From Bog-756 sp963737625 (GTDB lineage: Bacteria; Actinomycetota; Acidimicrobiia; Acidimicrobiales; RAAP-2), in contig CAVTTK010000006.1 in the NCBI GenBank assembly GCA_963737625.1, positions 124,001-188,000 on the forward strand: a DNA stretch of 64,000 nucleotides, read 5' to 3'. The position numbers were made by a program, and so were the translations under genes. Positions 34,534-43,136 of the stretch are shown here, one piece after another; position 1 is the first letter of the stretch; the number at the start of each line of letters is the position of its first letter. Below the pieces are notes generated by a model that searched no databases, had not been told where the DNA came from, and saw nothing but the letters and a program-made list of their open reading frames with translations.

Positions 34534-34660
34534 ACGACTCGCCTCCCCCGGCTGCCGGCGCCCCACATCGGCGTCGAGCGCAGACTAGTGCGGGTCACTC
34601 GCCGACGGCCACGGCGGGGTGGCGGGGCGGGGCGCCGGGCCACCCACTACGGTGACCGCC

Positions 34661-35041
34661 ATGGACTGGACCTCATGGGCCGAGCGCCTCGAGTACGCCC
34701 TCGGACCCGAGGGTGACTTCCCGTCGTTCTTCGCCACCGGAGCGCTGTTCAGCGATCCGGTCAACGCGCCCACCCCCGACCTGGCGGCCATCGAGGAGAT
34801 GACCAAGGCCTCGTTCCCCGACTGGCGCCAGGAGATCACCTGGGTGCACGGCGACGACCACGGGGGCGCCTTCGAGTGGATCGGCCGGGGGACCCTGGGC
34901 GGGACCATCCCCATCGAGATCCACGGGTCGACGGTGGTGGACGTGGACGCCGACGGACTGGTCACCCGGTGGCGGGACTACTTCGACCTGCACCAGATCG
35001 ACGAGCAGGTGTCGGCCCACTCGGACGGCGGGGCCGGCTGA
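34661..35041 (+). CDS. SnoaL/NTF2-like protein
   Basis: A 126-residue cone-shaped alpha+beta-barrel protein. ALFSDPVNAPTPDLAAIEEM and VTRWRDYFDLHQIDEQV are the SnoaL-type beginning and end. It is the only plus-strand gene in this part, divergent from the amidohydrolase (127 bp apart) and convergent with the sulfotransferase. Function unknown; the family often serves as a hydratase, isomerase or small ligand carrier. The start MDWTSWAERLEYA fits well. Confidence 0.87.
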   Translation: MDWTSWAERLEYALGPEGDFPSFFATGALFSDPVNAPTPDLAAIEEMTKASFPDWRQEITWVHGDDHGGAFEWIGRGTLGGTIPIEIHGSTVVDVDADGLVTRWRDYFDLHQIDEQVSAHSDGGAG

Positions 35042-35069
35042 GGCTGGGCCCGTCGGGCGGCGGGTGGGA

Positions 35070-36248
35070 TCAGGCCAGCGGCTCGGTGGGCACCCCGAAG
35101 TACTCCTGATAGGGAGCGGCGCGCTGGCGCAGGGTGGACGCATCGAGCCCGGTGTCGGCCCACGTGTAACGGGTTCCTCCGCCCCCGCCGTCGCCGGGGT
35201 GGGTGGCCAGGAAGTCCCGCATCCGCTGCTCGGCCTCGGCGGTGAGTTCCACGCCCAACTGGTCGTAGATGGACCCGATGGTGGCGAAGGGGTCGGCCAT
35301 GAAGGCGGCGAACTGCACGTCGATGACCTGCCCGGCCGGGAGGGTGCCGTCGGTCCGGGCCTCGAGGGACCGCTCCAGTCCCACGAAGATGTCGTCGCTG
35401 TACTGGGCGGCGGCCCGGGCCACCGAACTGTGGTCGCTGGCCATGCGGCGGAGGTGGGCCACCAGGGCGCTGATCGAGGTGATGACCTTGAGCGGGTCGC
35501 GGTGGGTCTGGATGACGACGGCGTCGGGGTACTCGGCCATCAGGGCGGCGAGGTGCCAGAGGTGGGCCGGCGACTTGACCAGCCACCGCTCGGCGGCGTG
35601 CTCGGACTGCAGGTGCTGGAGGTAGATCCGGTGCCACCGGTAGAGGGGGGCCGCATCGGCCTCGTGGAGCAGCCACCGCTCGTACTCGGGCACGTCGAAC
35701 TGGGTCTGGAACATCATCGAGCGGAAGTCGCTGGCCGTGATGCGGGCGCACTCCTGGGCCAGGCGGGCCCCCAGGGGATGGAAATTGCTGAACCCGGGGA
35801 TGATCTGGTCGGCCATACCCGCCATGACCTCGGACTCCTCGATGCGGGGGTCGGTGTCGTAGGTGGCCGTGGTGGGCGGAGGTACGGGGAAGTCCACCTC
35901 CCAGGTCAGCGGGGCCCGGTGGGCGGGATCCTGGGCCAACAGGTCGAAGAGGATGGTGGTGCCGGTCCGGGGTTGGCCGCAGATGACCAGCGGTCGGCGC
36001 ACCTCACCCCGGGCCACGGCGGGGTGGGTGGCCCGCCAGTCCAGGATCCGGAGCCGGTTGGCCAGGTAGCCGGTGAACTCGGACTGCACGATGGTCGCAC
36101 CCAGCTCGTTGAGCCGGGCCGAGCGGTCGAGGTCGTCGAGCAATCGGTCCAGGCCCTCCTGCCAGGAGGGCTCCCCGAAGTCCTCGAGCCCGGTGGCCTC
36201 GGTGGCCGCACCCACCAGGTCATGGCGGGTGAAGGGAAGGGCGGTCAC
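35070..36248 (-). CDS. Sulfotransferase family protein
   Basis: A 392-residue P-loop-like sulfotransferase. VICGQPRTGTTILFDLLAQD is the PAPS 5'-phosphosulfate loop and AVVIQTHRDPLKVITSISAL the 3'-phosphate motif. RWLVKSPAHLWHLAALM follows, as in bacterial aryl or lipid sulfotransferases. The GTG start at 36248 lies 6 bp after the DUF1214 stop, so the two are co-transcribed. Acceptor unknown. Confidence 0.9.
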   Translation of the reverse strand: MTALPFTRHDLVGAATEATGLEDFGEPSWQEGLDRLLDDLDRSARLNELGATIVQSEFTGYLANRLRILDWRATHPAVARGEVRRPLVICGQPRTGTTILFDLLAQDPAHRAPLTWEVDFPVPPPTTATYDTDPRIEESEVMAGMADQIIPGFSNFHPLGARLAQECARITASDFRSMMFQTQFDVPEYERWLLHEADAAPLYRWHRIYLQHLQSEHAAERWLVKSPAHLWHLAALMAEYPDAVVIQTHRDPLKVITSISALVAHLRRMASDHSSVARAAAQYSDDIFVGLERSLEARTDGTLPAGQVIDVQFAAFMADPFATIGSIYDQLGVELTAEAEQRMRDFLATHPGDGGGGGTRYTWADTGLDASTLRQRAAPYQEYFGVPTEPLA

Positions 36249-36254
36249 GGCCGG

Positions 36255-37367
36255 TCACACCTCCTGGGCGGCGAGGACGGAGGTCGTGACCACCGGTGGG
36301 TCGGGGTGGTCGAGCCAGCGGAGGGTCAGAAAACCCCGGTGACGGCCGCCGGTGTCCAGCCAGGTGTACGGCGGGCTGTCGGACCCTCCCGGGTCACGGG
36401 CCCCGACGAGCAGCCGGACCTTGCCGTCGTCCCCCACGGCCGCGGTGGCGCTGGTGGCCGAACTGGTCCGCCGCCGGGGATCGATGCACTCGTGCCAGAT
36501 GTTCTCGACGGTGACGCTCCAGTAGCGGTTGCCCGGTGGGATGAACTCCACGGCCAGCACCTCGTTCTCGTCCAGTCGGAAGGTGCCCAGCATGTAGAGG
36601 TTGTCCGGGGTGGTGTTCTCCTCTCCGAGGGCGGCCGCCTCGGCCGTGGCCAGCTGGTTGGGCCGCTCCAGGAGTTCGGGCATGACCGTGCGGTGCAGCG
36701 TCATCAGCTTGACGATGGTCCAACCCATGGCCGAAAGGCCCTCGGCCACCGGTCCGTCCGAGGGCACCTCGGGGACCCCGACCGGGTCGAGGGGCTCGAT
36801 GCGGAAGTCGGCCAGCCGTTCGGCGGCGCGGTCGGCCACGTACTGGCGCACCAGCACCGCGGAGGCGTCCTCGGGGATCGGGACCCACGTCGCCCCGGCG
36901 GCCTCAGCTGCCGTGGGCTCCCCGGTCGACAGCACCAGGGAGAAGGCCCCCGCACCGTCCAGCTCGAGTCGGTTGTCCGACACGTAGGCGGCCTGGCGGC
37001 GGGGGGTGAGGCCCCGGCCGGCCAGCACCTGGAATCCGAGATAGGTCACCGTCGCCCGGTGCCCGGTGATCCGGTAGCGGTGACGGCCGTCGATCATGGC
37101 CAGGTGGTACTCCCCGTCGGGGTTGGGCCCGCCCACCAGACGGGCCTCGGAGTTCATGGAGAAGAACCAGGGGGCCTCGGGGTCGATGTCCAGCGAGAGC
37201 TCCGAGCACAGGGCGGTGACCCGGCCGAGGACCCGGAGGCCCTCCACCAGTTCGAGCTCGGTCTCGGCCTCGGCCGTGACCATGGCGGTCATGTCATCCA
37301 GCATCTGGCGCACGAACACCCAGGCCTCGAGGGACTGCGACCCCGCCTCGACATCACCTTCGGTCAT
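36255..37367 (-). CDS. DUF1214-containing protein
   Basis: A 370-residue protein with the DUF1214 signature region near the C-terminus (VEFIPPGNRYWSVTVENIWH and HRGFLTLRWLDHPDPP). The N-terminal half is WVFVRQMLDDMTAMVTAEAE through HRYRITGHRATVTYLGFQ. These domains occur beside oxidoreductases and porin-like DUF1254 proteins, but no function is proven. The ATG at 37367 has AGGGGGAG five bases upstream. It is immediately upstream of the sulfotransferase. Confidence 0.83.
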   Translation of the reverse strand: MTEGDVEAGSQSLEAWVFVRQMLDDMTAMVTAEAETELELVEGLRVLGRVTALCSELSLDIDPEAPWFFSMNSEARLVGGPNPDGEYHLAMIDGRHRYRITGHRATVTYLGFQVLAGRGLTPRRQAAYVSDNRLELDGAGAFSLVLSTGEPTAAEAAGATWVPIPEDASAVLVRQYVADRAAERLADFRIEPLDPVGVPEVPSDGPVAEGLSAMGWTIVKLMTLHRTVMPELLERPNQLATAEAAALGEENTTPDNLYMLGTFRLDENEVLAVEFIPPGNRYWSVTVENIWHECIDPRRRTSSATSATAAVGDDGKVRLLVGARDPGGSDSPPYTWLDTGGRHRGFLTLRWLDHPDPPVVTTSVLAAQEV

Positions 37368-37449
37368 GACCACTCCCCCTTGTGCCCGGCCCAGGATAGA
37401 CAGGGCCGGGTCACCGGGCCGGCCCCCTCCGTGGTGTCGGGCCGGGCAC

Positions 37450-38184
37450 CTACCAGAGGGGCGACCATGCGCTGGTCCGCAGCAGCTTGGACTCCCACTG
37501 GTCCCGGATCTCCAGCCCCTTGGCCATGTAGGTGCCGGGCCAGGTGGTGGGGTCGTGCGCCTCGGCCGTGGTCAGCAGCCGGCCCAGCGTGTCGAAGTTC
37601 ATGATCTTCTGCATGAGGATGGCCTCGGGCCGGATGCCCGACCCGTGGGCCACCTGGAAGCAGGCCTGGATGTCCAGGAGCTTCCTCTCCGGTGGGGTCT
37701 GGCGCATGATCTGCCAGTAGTCGTGGTCCCACAGCTCGATGTACTCGTCCAGAGGCGCATCGGGCCACCCGGTGTCCTGCATGTACACCGACAGGTCATG
37801 GGTGCCGCCGTCGGTGGGCACGGCGGCCAGGTCCACCTGCTGGAGGGCCGACCAGTAGACCGGCGTGAGCAGCTTCCCCTCCACCTCGTGCCGGCAGCTG
37901 TCCAGCCGGGTGGCCAGTGTCGCGAGGTCGCCCCCCACCATCCGGCGGCCCAGCGCCTCCCAGGCGGCACCGTCCCGCAGCGCGGTGATGGTGACCACCT
38001 CGTAGGCCGGGCCGCTGCCCATGGCGTGGTTGAGGTACCAGACGAGGCGGGCATCGTCCCCGACGGCCAGGGCGGCCATCCACTCGTCGCGCACCAGGGC
38101 CTCGAACTCGGCGGCGTGCCGGCCGATGACCCGGTGGGTCTCGTGCATGAACAGCATCGGTGCACCGTCCTCCGGCGTGCTCAT
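37450..38184 (-). CDS. Uncharacterised protein, tandem paralogue 1
   Basis: A 244-residue protein related along its length to the gene immediately upstream. Shared landmarks are FMHETHRVIG (FIHEFHKVVG in the paralogue), a central VVTITALRDGAAW, a Met-rich MQDTGWPDAPLDEYIELWD segment, and the C-terminal RDQWESKLLRTSAWSPLW. The two-part pattern looks like two ferredoxin-like halves of an NIPSNAP/EthD-type dimeric barrel, which is a guess. The ATG at 38184 overlaps the paralogue stop (ATGA). Confidence 0.78.
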   Translation of the reverse strand: MSTPEDGAPMLFMHETHRVIGRHAAEFEALVRDEWMAALAVGDDARLVWYLNHAMGSGPAYEVVTITALRDGAAWEALGRRMVGGDLATLATRLDSCRHEVEGKLLTPVYWSALQQVDLAAVPTDGGTHDLSVYMQDTGWPDAPLDEYIELWDHDYWQIMRQTPPERKLLDIQACFQVAHGSGIRPEAILMQKIMNFDTLGRLLTTAEAHDPTTWPGTYMAKGLEIRDQWESKLLRTSAWSPLW

Positions 38185-38882
38185 GGGAGCGGCGACCACG
38201 GCGCCGTGCGGAGCAGCCTCGACCGCCACCGGTCACGGAGGTCGAGGGCCTCGTGCATCCACGACCCGGGACCGGTCACCTCGGGTGGGATGTCCTGGGT
38301 CAGAAGCCGGATGAGGGGCGGCAGGCTGGACAGCCGCTGGAGCAGCGTCACCTCCGGGCTTCGGCCCGCTCCGGGCAGGGTCTCCAGCCCGAGGGCCACG
38401 TGCATGTGCATCCGCGAGTCCTCGCCCTGGAGGGAGGGGCGGTAGACCGCACCCGCCGCCTCGACGTACTGGCGCAGCTTCCCCGGGAACGGCCACATGG
38501 TGTCCTCCATGTACATGGAGGGTTCACGGGACACGTCGGCGGCGGGTATCTCGTCCAGATCGGGGAAGCCCGGCGACCACGGGAGGGGGACGAGGACCCG
38601 GCTGTGGGTCTCGTGGCGGAGGCCGTCCAGGTCCCGGGCCCACGACTGCAGGTCGCCTCGGGCCACCCGCTCGGCCAGGCGGGCGTAGGCGGCACCGTCC
38701 CGGACGGCGGTGACCGTCACCACCCGGTAGGCCAGGCCGCTGCCGTGGGCCAGATCGAAGTACCAGGCCAGGCGGGCCTCGGACCCCTCGGCCAGCAGGG
38801 GCATCCACCCGTGGCGATAGGCCGCCTCGAACGCCGCCGCCCGCGTGCCCACCACCTTGTGGAACTCGTGGATGAAGAGCAC
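38181..38882 (-). CDS. Uncharacterised protein, tandem paralogue 2
   Basis: A 233-residue paralogue of the 244-residue gene below it. VLFIHEFHKVVGTRAAAFEA opens it, LAYRVVTVTAVRDGAAYARL matches the centre, and RDRWRSRLLRTAPWSPLP the end. The N-terminus is fixed by the GTG at 38882, which lies 5 bp after the stop of the HAD gene. Function unknown. Gene order HAD, paralogue 2, paralogue 1 with 4-nt overlap argues for joint action. Confidence 0.77.
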   Translation of the reverse strand: MLFIHEFHKVVGTRAAAFEAAYRHGWMPLLAEGSEARLAWYFDLAHGSGLAYRVVTVTAVRDGAAYARLAERVARGDLQSWARDLDGLRHETHSRVLVPLPWSPGFPDLDEIPAADVSREPSMYMEDTMWPFPGKLRQYVEAAGAVYRPSLQGEDSRMHMHVALGLETLPGAGRSPEVTLLQRLSSLPPLIRLLTQDIPPEVTGPGSWMHEALDLRDRWRSRLLRTAPWSPLP

Positions 38883-38887
38883 GATGC

Positions 38888-39691
38888 CTAGGCCGGAGCC
38901 GCGTCGTCCCGGTCGATGGACTCCACCAGGTCGGCCACCGAGCCGACCACCCGGCCCGGCCGGTAGGGGAAGCGCTCGATCTGGGACCGACTGGTCACGC
39001 CGGAGAGGACGAGGATGGTCTGGAGCCCGGCCTCGATGCCGGCCACGATATCGGTGTCCATACGGTCGCCGACCATAACGCTCGACTCGGAGTGCGCGCC
39101 GAGTGAGTTCATGGCCTCCCGCATCATGAGGGGGTTGGGCTTGCCGATGAAGTACGGGGCCACGCCGGTGGCCCGCTCGATCAGGGCGGCCACCGACCCG
39201 GTCCCCGGCACGATCCCCTCCAGGGTCGGCCCGGTGGGGTCGGGATTGGTGGCGATGAACCGGGCGCCCCCTTCGACCAGCCGAATGGCCCGGGTGATGG
39301 ACTCGAAGCTGTAGGTCCGGGTCTCCCCCAGCACGACGTAGTCGGGCCGGCGGTCGGTGAGGACGTAGCCGACCTCGTGCAGGGCGGTGGTCAGGCCGGC
39401 CTCCCCGAGCACGAAGGCCGTGCCACCGGGACGTTGTGACTTGAGGAAGGCCGCGGTGGCCTCGGCCGATGTCCACAGGGAGGTGGCCGGGACCTCGAGT
39501 CCCAGGTTGACGAGTCGGGCCGAGAGGTCGCGGGCACTGTAGATCGAGTTGTTGGTCAGGATGAGGAACGGATGGCCCCTCCGGCGAAGGGCATCCAGGA
39601 AGGCATCGGCCCCGGGGATCAGCTGTCCCTCGTGGACCAGGACCCCGTCCATGTCGCACATCCACGAGATCGGCACGGCGTCACGACTCAC
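38888..39691 (-). CDS. HAD-IIA family hydrolase (NagD-like phosphatase)
   Basis: A 267-residue phosphatase. WMCDMDGVLVHEG holds the nucleophile Asp (usual DLDGV here DMDGV), LTNNS is motif II, YFIGKPNPLMMREAM supplies the lysine, and MVGDRMDTDIVAGIEAGLQT motif IV. The cap domain lies between motifs II and III as in NagD, AraL and 4-nitrophenylphosphatase relatives. The GTG at 39691 gives VSRDAVPISWMCD; longer frames look non-coding. Substrate unknown. Confidence 0.9.
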   Translation of the reverse strand: MSRDAVPISWMCDMDGVLVHEGQLIPGADAFLDALRRRGHPFLILTNNSIYSARDLSARLVNLGLEVPATSLWTSAEATAAFLKSQRPGGTAFVLGEAGLTTALHEVGYVLTDRRPDYVVLGETRTYSFESITRAIRLVEGGARFIATNPDPTGPTLEGIVPGTGSVAALIERATGVAPYFIGKPNPLMMREAMNSLGAHSESSVMVGDRMDTDIVAGIEAGLQTILVLSGVTSRSQIERFPYRPGRVVGSVADLVESIDRDDAAPA

Positions 39692-39744
39692 CGACCCAGC
39701 ATCGCACGCCGGCCGGGACCCACCGGTCTGGCGGCCGGGCCCGG

Positions 39745-40365
39745 TCAGGGCGACCCGGACCGGGCATGCTCCAACCGGCGGGAGATGGGATCGAGGGCGT
39801 AGTAGATGGCCAGGAGCCCGTGGAACACCAGGCACAGGTAGGCGTTGATGAAGGCCACCCCTATCGAGATCAGGTAGAGGACGGTCCCGCCGGTGAACAA
39901 GAGGGTGGACACGGTCCGCTGGGACTCGGGGAATTCATCCTGGAGCAGGCGGCGGCCCCGTGCCGCGTGCAGCCACAGTCCGGTCCACATGACGGCGTTG
40001 ACCGTCATGGTGATGCTGTAGAAGACGGCCGCCGTGCGGGCCCCCTGGTGCAGCCGGAGCGCCTCGCCGAACACCTCGGTGGGATACGGGATGAACACGA
40101 TGGTCATCAACAGGAGCAGGTTCCAATAGAAGAGCCCCCGGTCGATCTGGCGGAGGTGGGAGAAGACGGTGTGGTGGTTCACCCACATGATGCCGATGAC
40201 CACGAAGCTGACGGCGTAGGCGGCCAGCGAGGGCCAGCGCTGCAGGAGCTGGCGGCGGAGGTCGAGGTAGTCGTGGGTGTCCGGCTGGGCGATGGTCAGG
40301 ACCAGCAGGGTGATGGCGATGGCGAAGACCCCGTCGCTGAACGTCTCCACCCGGGCCTTGTTCAT
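39745..40365 (-). CDS. TMEM175-type (DUF1211) membrane channel protein
   Basis: A 206-residue protein with six membrane helices. The signature RVETFSDGVFAIAITLLVL (residues 5-23) is that of bacterial TMEM175 homologues, which form K+-selective channels as tetramers. WVNHHTVFSHLRQIDRG and FIPYPTEVFGEAL follow in the expected places. The ATG at 40365 is clear. It lies 53 bp upstream of the HAD gene but is probably functionally separate. Confidence 0.9.
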   Translation of the reverse strand: MNKARVETFSDGVFAIAITLLVLTIAQPDTHDYLDLRRQLLQRWPSLAAYAVSFVVIGIMWVNHHTVFSHLRQIDRGLFYWNLLLLMTIVFIPYPTEVFGEALRLHQGARTAAVFYSITMTVNAVMWTGLWLHAARGRRLLQDEFPESQRTVSTLLFTGGTVLYLISIGVAFINAYLCLVFHGLLAIYYALDPISRRLEHARSGSP

Positions 40366-40505
40366 GATCCGGCCGCGGGGCCCGCTGCGTCGATCGGTGC
40401 CGTGCGACCGTCCATGGCCCGTGTCTAGCAGGCGTCGACCTTCGCTCCCCCGCCTCGGGCGTCAGGAGACCGGCCCTGGCATACTCAGGCTGTGGGGAGG
40501 ACGGC

Positions 40506-41702
40506 ATGACCATCGTGACCCGGCGGGACACCCTGCTCCCCGACCCCGAGCCCCGATCCGTGCACTACACGGTGATCTCCGTCGACGACCACCTGGTCGA
40601 GCCGCCGGACATGTTCGAGGGTCGGCTCCCCGACCGGTTCGTCGAACGGGCCCCCCGGATCGTCGAGAACGACAAGGGCCATCAGCTGTGGGAGTTCGAC
40701 GGCAGGCGTTACTCCCAGGTGGGGATGAACGCCGTGGCCGGCCGCCGGCCCGAGTCGGTCACCCTGGAGCCCACCCGGTTCGAGGACATGCGGCGGGGCT
40801 GTTGGGACATCGACGCCCGCATCGCCGACATGGACATCAACGGGGTGTGGGCCTCGCTCAACTTCCCATCCCAGATCACCGGGTTCTCCGGGCGGGTGTT
40901 CTCGGAGTGCTCCGATCCCGAGCTGGGCTTGGCGGTGACCCGGGCCTGGAACGACTGGCTCTACGAGGGGTGGTGGCAGCCCTATCCCGACCGGATCATC
41001 CCGTGCGGCATCACCTTCCTGGCCGACCCCGAGCTCGGGGCGGCCGAGATCCGGCGTAACGCCACGCGGGGGTTCCGGTCGGTCACCCTCCCCGAGCGCC
41101 CCCACCGCATCGGACTGCCCAGCCTGTTCTCGGGCTACTGGGACCCGATCGTCGCCGCCTGCGAGGAGACCGACACGGTGATCTCCCTCCATGTCGGCTC
41201 GTCGGGCATGCCCGACATGCCCCCGGACAGTCCGATGGTGGCCCTGGGGGCGACCCTGTTCGGCCAGATGTCCCTCTCGGCCTGTGCCGAGTGGGTCTGG
41301 TCCGGCCTTCCGGTGCGCCACCCTCGGATCAAGATCGCCATGAGCGAAGGGGGCATCGGTTGGGTGGCCATGCTGCTCGACCGCCTGGACAACATCGTCG
41401 ACCGCTCGGGCTACGGGCGCGACTACGACCCCTCGGGTCTCCTCCCGGCCGAGGTGCTGGCGAGGAACTTCTGGTTCTGCACCATCGACGACCCGTCCAC
41501 CATCGACACCCGCCACCGCATCGGGATCGACCACATCATGGTGGAGGTGGACTACCCCCACGGCGACTCGACCTGGCCCGACACCCAGTCGGTCATCCAA
41601 CGGTGCTGGGGACACCTGCCCGAAGGGGACCTGCGCAAGCTCACCCACCAGAACGCCGCCCGGCTCTACCGCTGGCCGCTGCCGGAACACACCGTGCCGT
41701 GA
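40506..41702 (+). CDS. Amidohydrolase family protein (amidohydrolase 2 type)
   Basis: A 398-residue TIM-barrel protein. YTVISVDDHLVEPPDMFEGR has the metal-binding DDHL near residue 27. TVISLHVGSSGMPDM supplies the barrel His, and IDHIMVEVDYPHGDSTWPDT the conserved Asp-Tyr-Pro-His. It resembles the ring-cleavage-product hydrolase/decarboxylase group frequent in actinobacteria. Its stop overlaps the start of the class II aldolase gene (GTGA), so they are translated together. A GGGGAGG site precedes the ATG. Confidence 0.9.
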   Translation: MTIVTRRDTLLPDPEPRSVHYTVISVDDHLVEPPDMFEGRLPDRFVERAPRIVENDKGHQLWEFDGRRYSQVGMNAVAGRRPESVTLEPTRFEDMRRGCWDIDARIADMDINGVWASLNFPSQITGFSGRVFSECSDPELGLAVTRAWNDWLYEGWWQPYPDRIIPCGITFLADPELGAAEIRRNATRGFRSVTLPERPHRIGLPSLFSGYWDPIVAACEETDTVISLHVGSSGMPDMPPDSPMVALGATLFGQMSLSACAEWVWSGLPVRHPRIKIAMSEGGIGWVAMLLDRLDNIVDRSGYGRDYDPSGLLPAEVLARNFWFCTIDDPSTIDTRHRIGIDHIMVEVDYPHGDSTWPDTQSVIQRCWGHLPEGDLRKLTHQNAARLYRWPLPEHTVP

Positions 41703-42460
41703 GCTCCGGCCCGTTCGTCCCCGGACCCGAGGCGCTGCTGCCCGAGCTGTCCGTCCGCCAGCAGCTGGTCCTGTTGGCCCGCACCCTGTGGCGCGAGGGG
41801 TACGACGACCATCTGGCCGGGCACATCACCTACCGGCAGGACGACGGCACGTTGTTGTGCAACCCGTGGCTCCTGCTGTGGGAGGAGCTCCGGCCGGACG
41901 ACCTGCTGGTCATCGACCTGGACGGCAACCGGCTGGAGGGACGGTGGCCGGTGCCTCTCGGGATCCCCCTCCACCTCGAGCTGCACCGCCAGCGTGACGA
42001 CGTGGTGGTGGCGGTGCACAGCCATCCGCGCTTCGGCACGGTCTGGGCCGACCTGGCCCGGGTGCCCGGCTGCTACGACCAGAGCTCGGCGCTGGGAGGC
42101 GGCGAGCTGGTGGTGGTGGACGAGTACGACGGACCGGTGGACTCCCGCGACAGCGCGGCCAAGGCCGTCGCCTCGATGGGATCGGCCGACATGGCCCTGT
42201 TGGCCAACCACGGGGTCTTCGTGACGGCGGGAAGCATCCGGGCCGCCCACCAGCGGGCCGTGGCCCTCGAGTACCGGAGCCGCAGGGCCTGGCACGTGGA
42301 ATCGCTGGGGGGTGGGCGTGAGCTGCCCGACCCGGCCCGCAGCTTCTTCCGGGCCTCCGACGGCGAGGGGTTCCTCGGGTTCTTCGAGGCCATGGCCCGT
42401 CGCGAGCTCCGCTTCGACCCCCACTGCCTCGAGCCGAGGGGGGACGGCCACATCCCCTGA
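41699..42460 (+). CDS. Class II aldolase/adducin family protein
   Basis: A 253-residue zinc-dependent aldolase or decarboxylase-type enzyme. GYDDHLAGHITYRQDDGTL, VAVHSHPRFGTVWADLARVP (three zinc histidines with the later HG), and LLANHGVFVTAGSIRAAHQR are the family landmarks. It begins with GTG overlapping the amidohydrolase stop by 4 nt. The two genes probably act on successive intermediates of one pathway; substrate not determined. Confidence 0.9.
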   Translation: MSSGPFVPGPEALLPELSVRQQLVLLARTLWREGYDDHLAGHITYRQDDGTLLCNPWLLLWEELRPDDLLVIDLDGNRLEGRWPVPLGIPLHLELHRQRDDVVVAVHSHPRFGTVWADLARVPGCYDQSSALGGGELVVVDEYDGPVDSRDSAAKAVASMGSADMALLANHGVFVTAGSIRAAHQRAVALEYRSRRAWHVESLGGGRELPDPARSFFRASDGEGFLGFFEAMARRELRFDPHCLEPRGDGHIP

Positions 42461-42495
42461 GGCTCTTCCATGGCCCCCCTCGTACGATGGGCGCC

Positions 42496-43020
42496 ATGGC
42501 CCCGCTGCAGGGATTCCAGGTCCGGCTCCGCCCGCCCACACAGCGGGACATCCCCGCCCTCCTCCCTATCCGCCGTTCCCCCGAGGTCTACGCACGTTGG
42601 CGGGGAGGAGACGATCTCTGGGCGGCCATCGAAGAGGATCTGGGCGAGCCGGGTGCCACCCCGTACGTGATCGAGGCCGACGACCGGGTGGTCGGGTGGA
42701 TCCAGTGGTCGGCCGAGGAGGAGCCCGACTACCGCTTCGCCGGCATCGACCTCTACGTCGACCCCGCCGTCCACAACCGGGGCATCGGCAGCGACGCCGT
42801 GCGCACGGTGGTCAGACACCTGATCGGCGGGCACGGACACCGCCGCTTCGAGATCGACCCGGCCGCCGACAACCCGGCCGCCATCCGCTGCTACACCAAG
42901 GTCGGGTTCCGGCCCATCGGTGTCCGACGTCGCTACGAGCGGGGCCCCGACGGCACCTGGCACGACGCCCTCCTGATGGATCTGCTGGCCGAGGAGTTCC
43001 TCGACGACGACGCCGACTGA
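42496..43020 (+). CDS. GNAT family acetyltransferase, AAC(6')-like
   Basis: A 174-residue GNAT protein. VRLRPPTQRDIPALLPI starts the fold, and DLYVDPAVHNRGIGSDAVRT holds the acetyl-CoA motif A (HNRGIGS). RRFEIDPAADNPAAIRCYTK and GFRPIGVRRRYERGPDGTWH are characteristic of the aminoglycoside 6'-N-acetyltransferase relatives. Chromosomal homologues often lack a proven resistance role, so I do not assign resistance. The ATG at 42496 is chosen; another lies three codons earlier. Confidence 0.87.
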   Translation: MAPLQGFQVRLRPPTQRDIPALLPIRRSPEVYARWRGGDDLWAAIEEDLGEPGATPYVIEADDRVVGWIQWSAEEEPDYRFAGIDLYVDPAVHNRGIGSDAVRTVVRHLIGGHGHRRFEIDPAADNPAAIRCYTKVGFRPIGVRRRYERGPDGTWHDALLMDLLAEEFLDDDAD

Positions 43021-43136
43021 GCGCCCCACAGGCCGGTGGCCCGCCGGCGGCGTCACCGGCCTCGGTGTGTGAGACTCTCGGCGGCGACCGGGCCAGGCCC
43101 GAGACGCCGGCCCATGCGCACGGACTGGGGGATGGG

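Noticed and set aside
35064..37604. An 846-codon open frame on the plus strand
   Set aside because: It runs opposite to the sulfotransferase and DUF1214 genes, which have clear motifs. High GC makes such antisense frames; its protein has no recognisable domain.
31046..39691. A secondary-metabolite biosynthetic cluster
   Set aside because: There is no polyketide synthase, NRPS or terpene cyclase core. The gene set fits catabolism or lipid modification better.
42496..43020. Aminoglycoside resistance gene
   Set aside because: The fold is AAC(6')-like, but chromosomal members often acetylate other amines and no resistance context is present.
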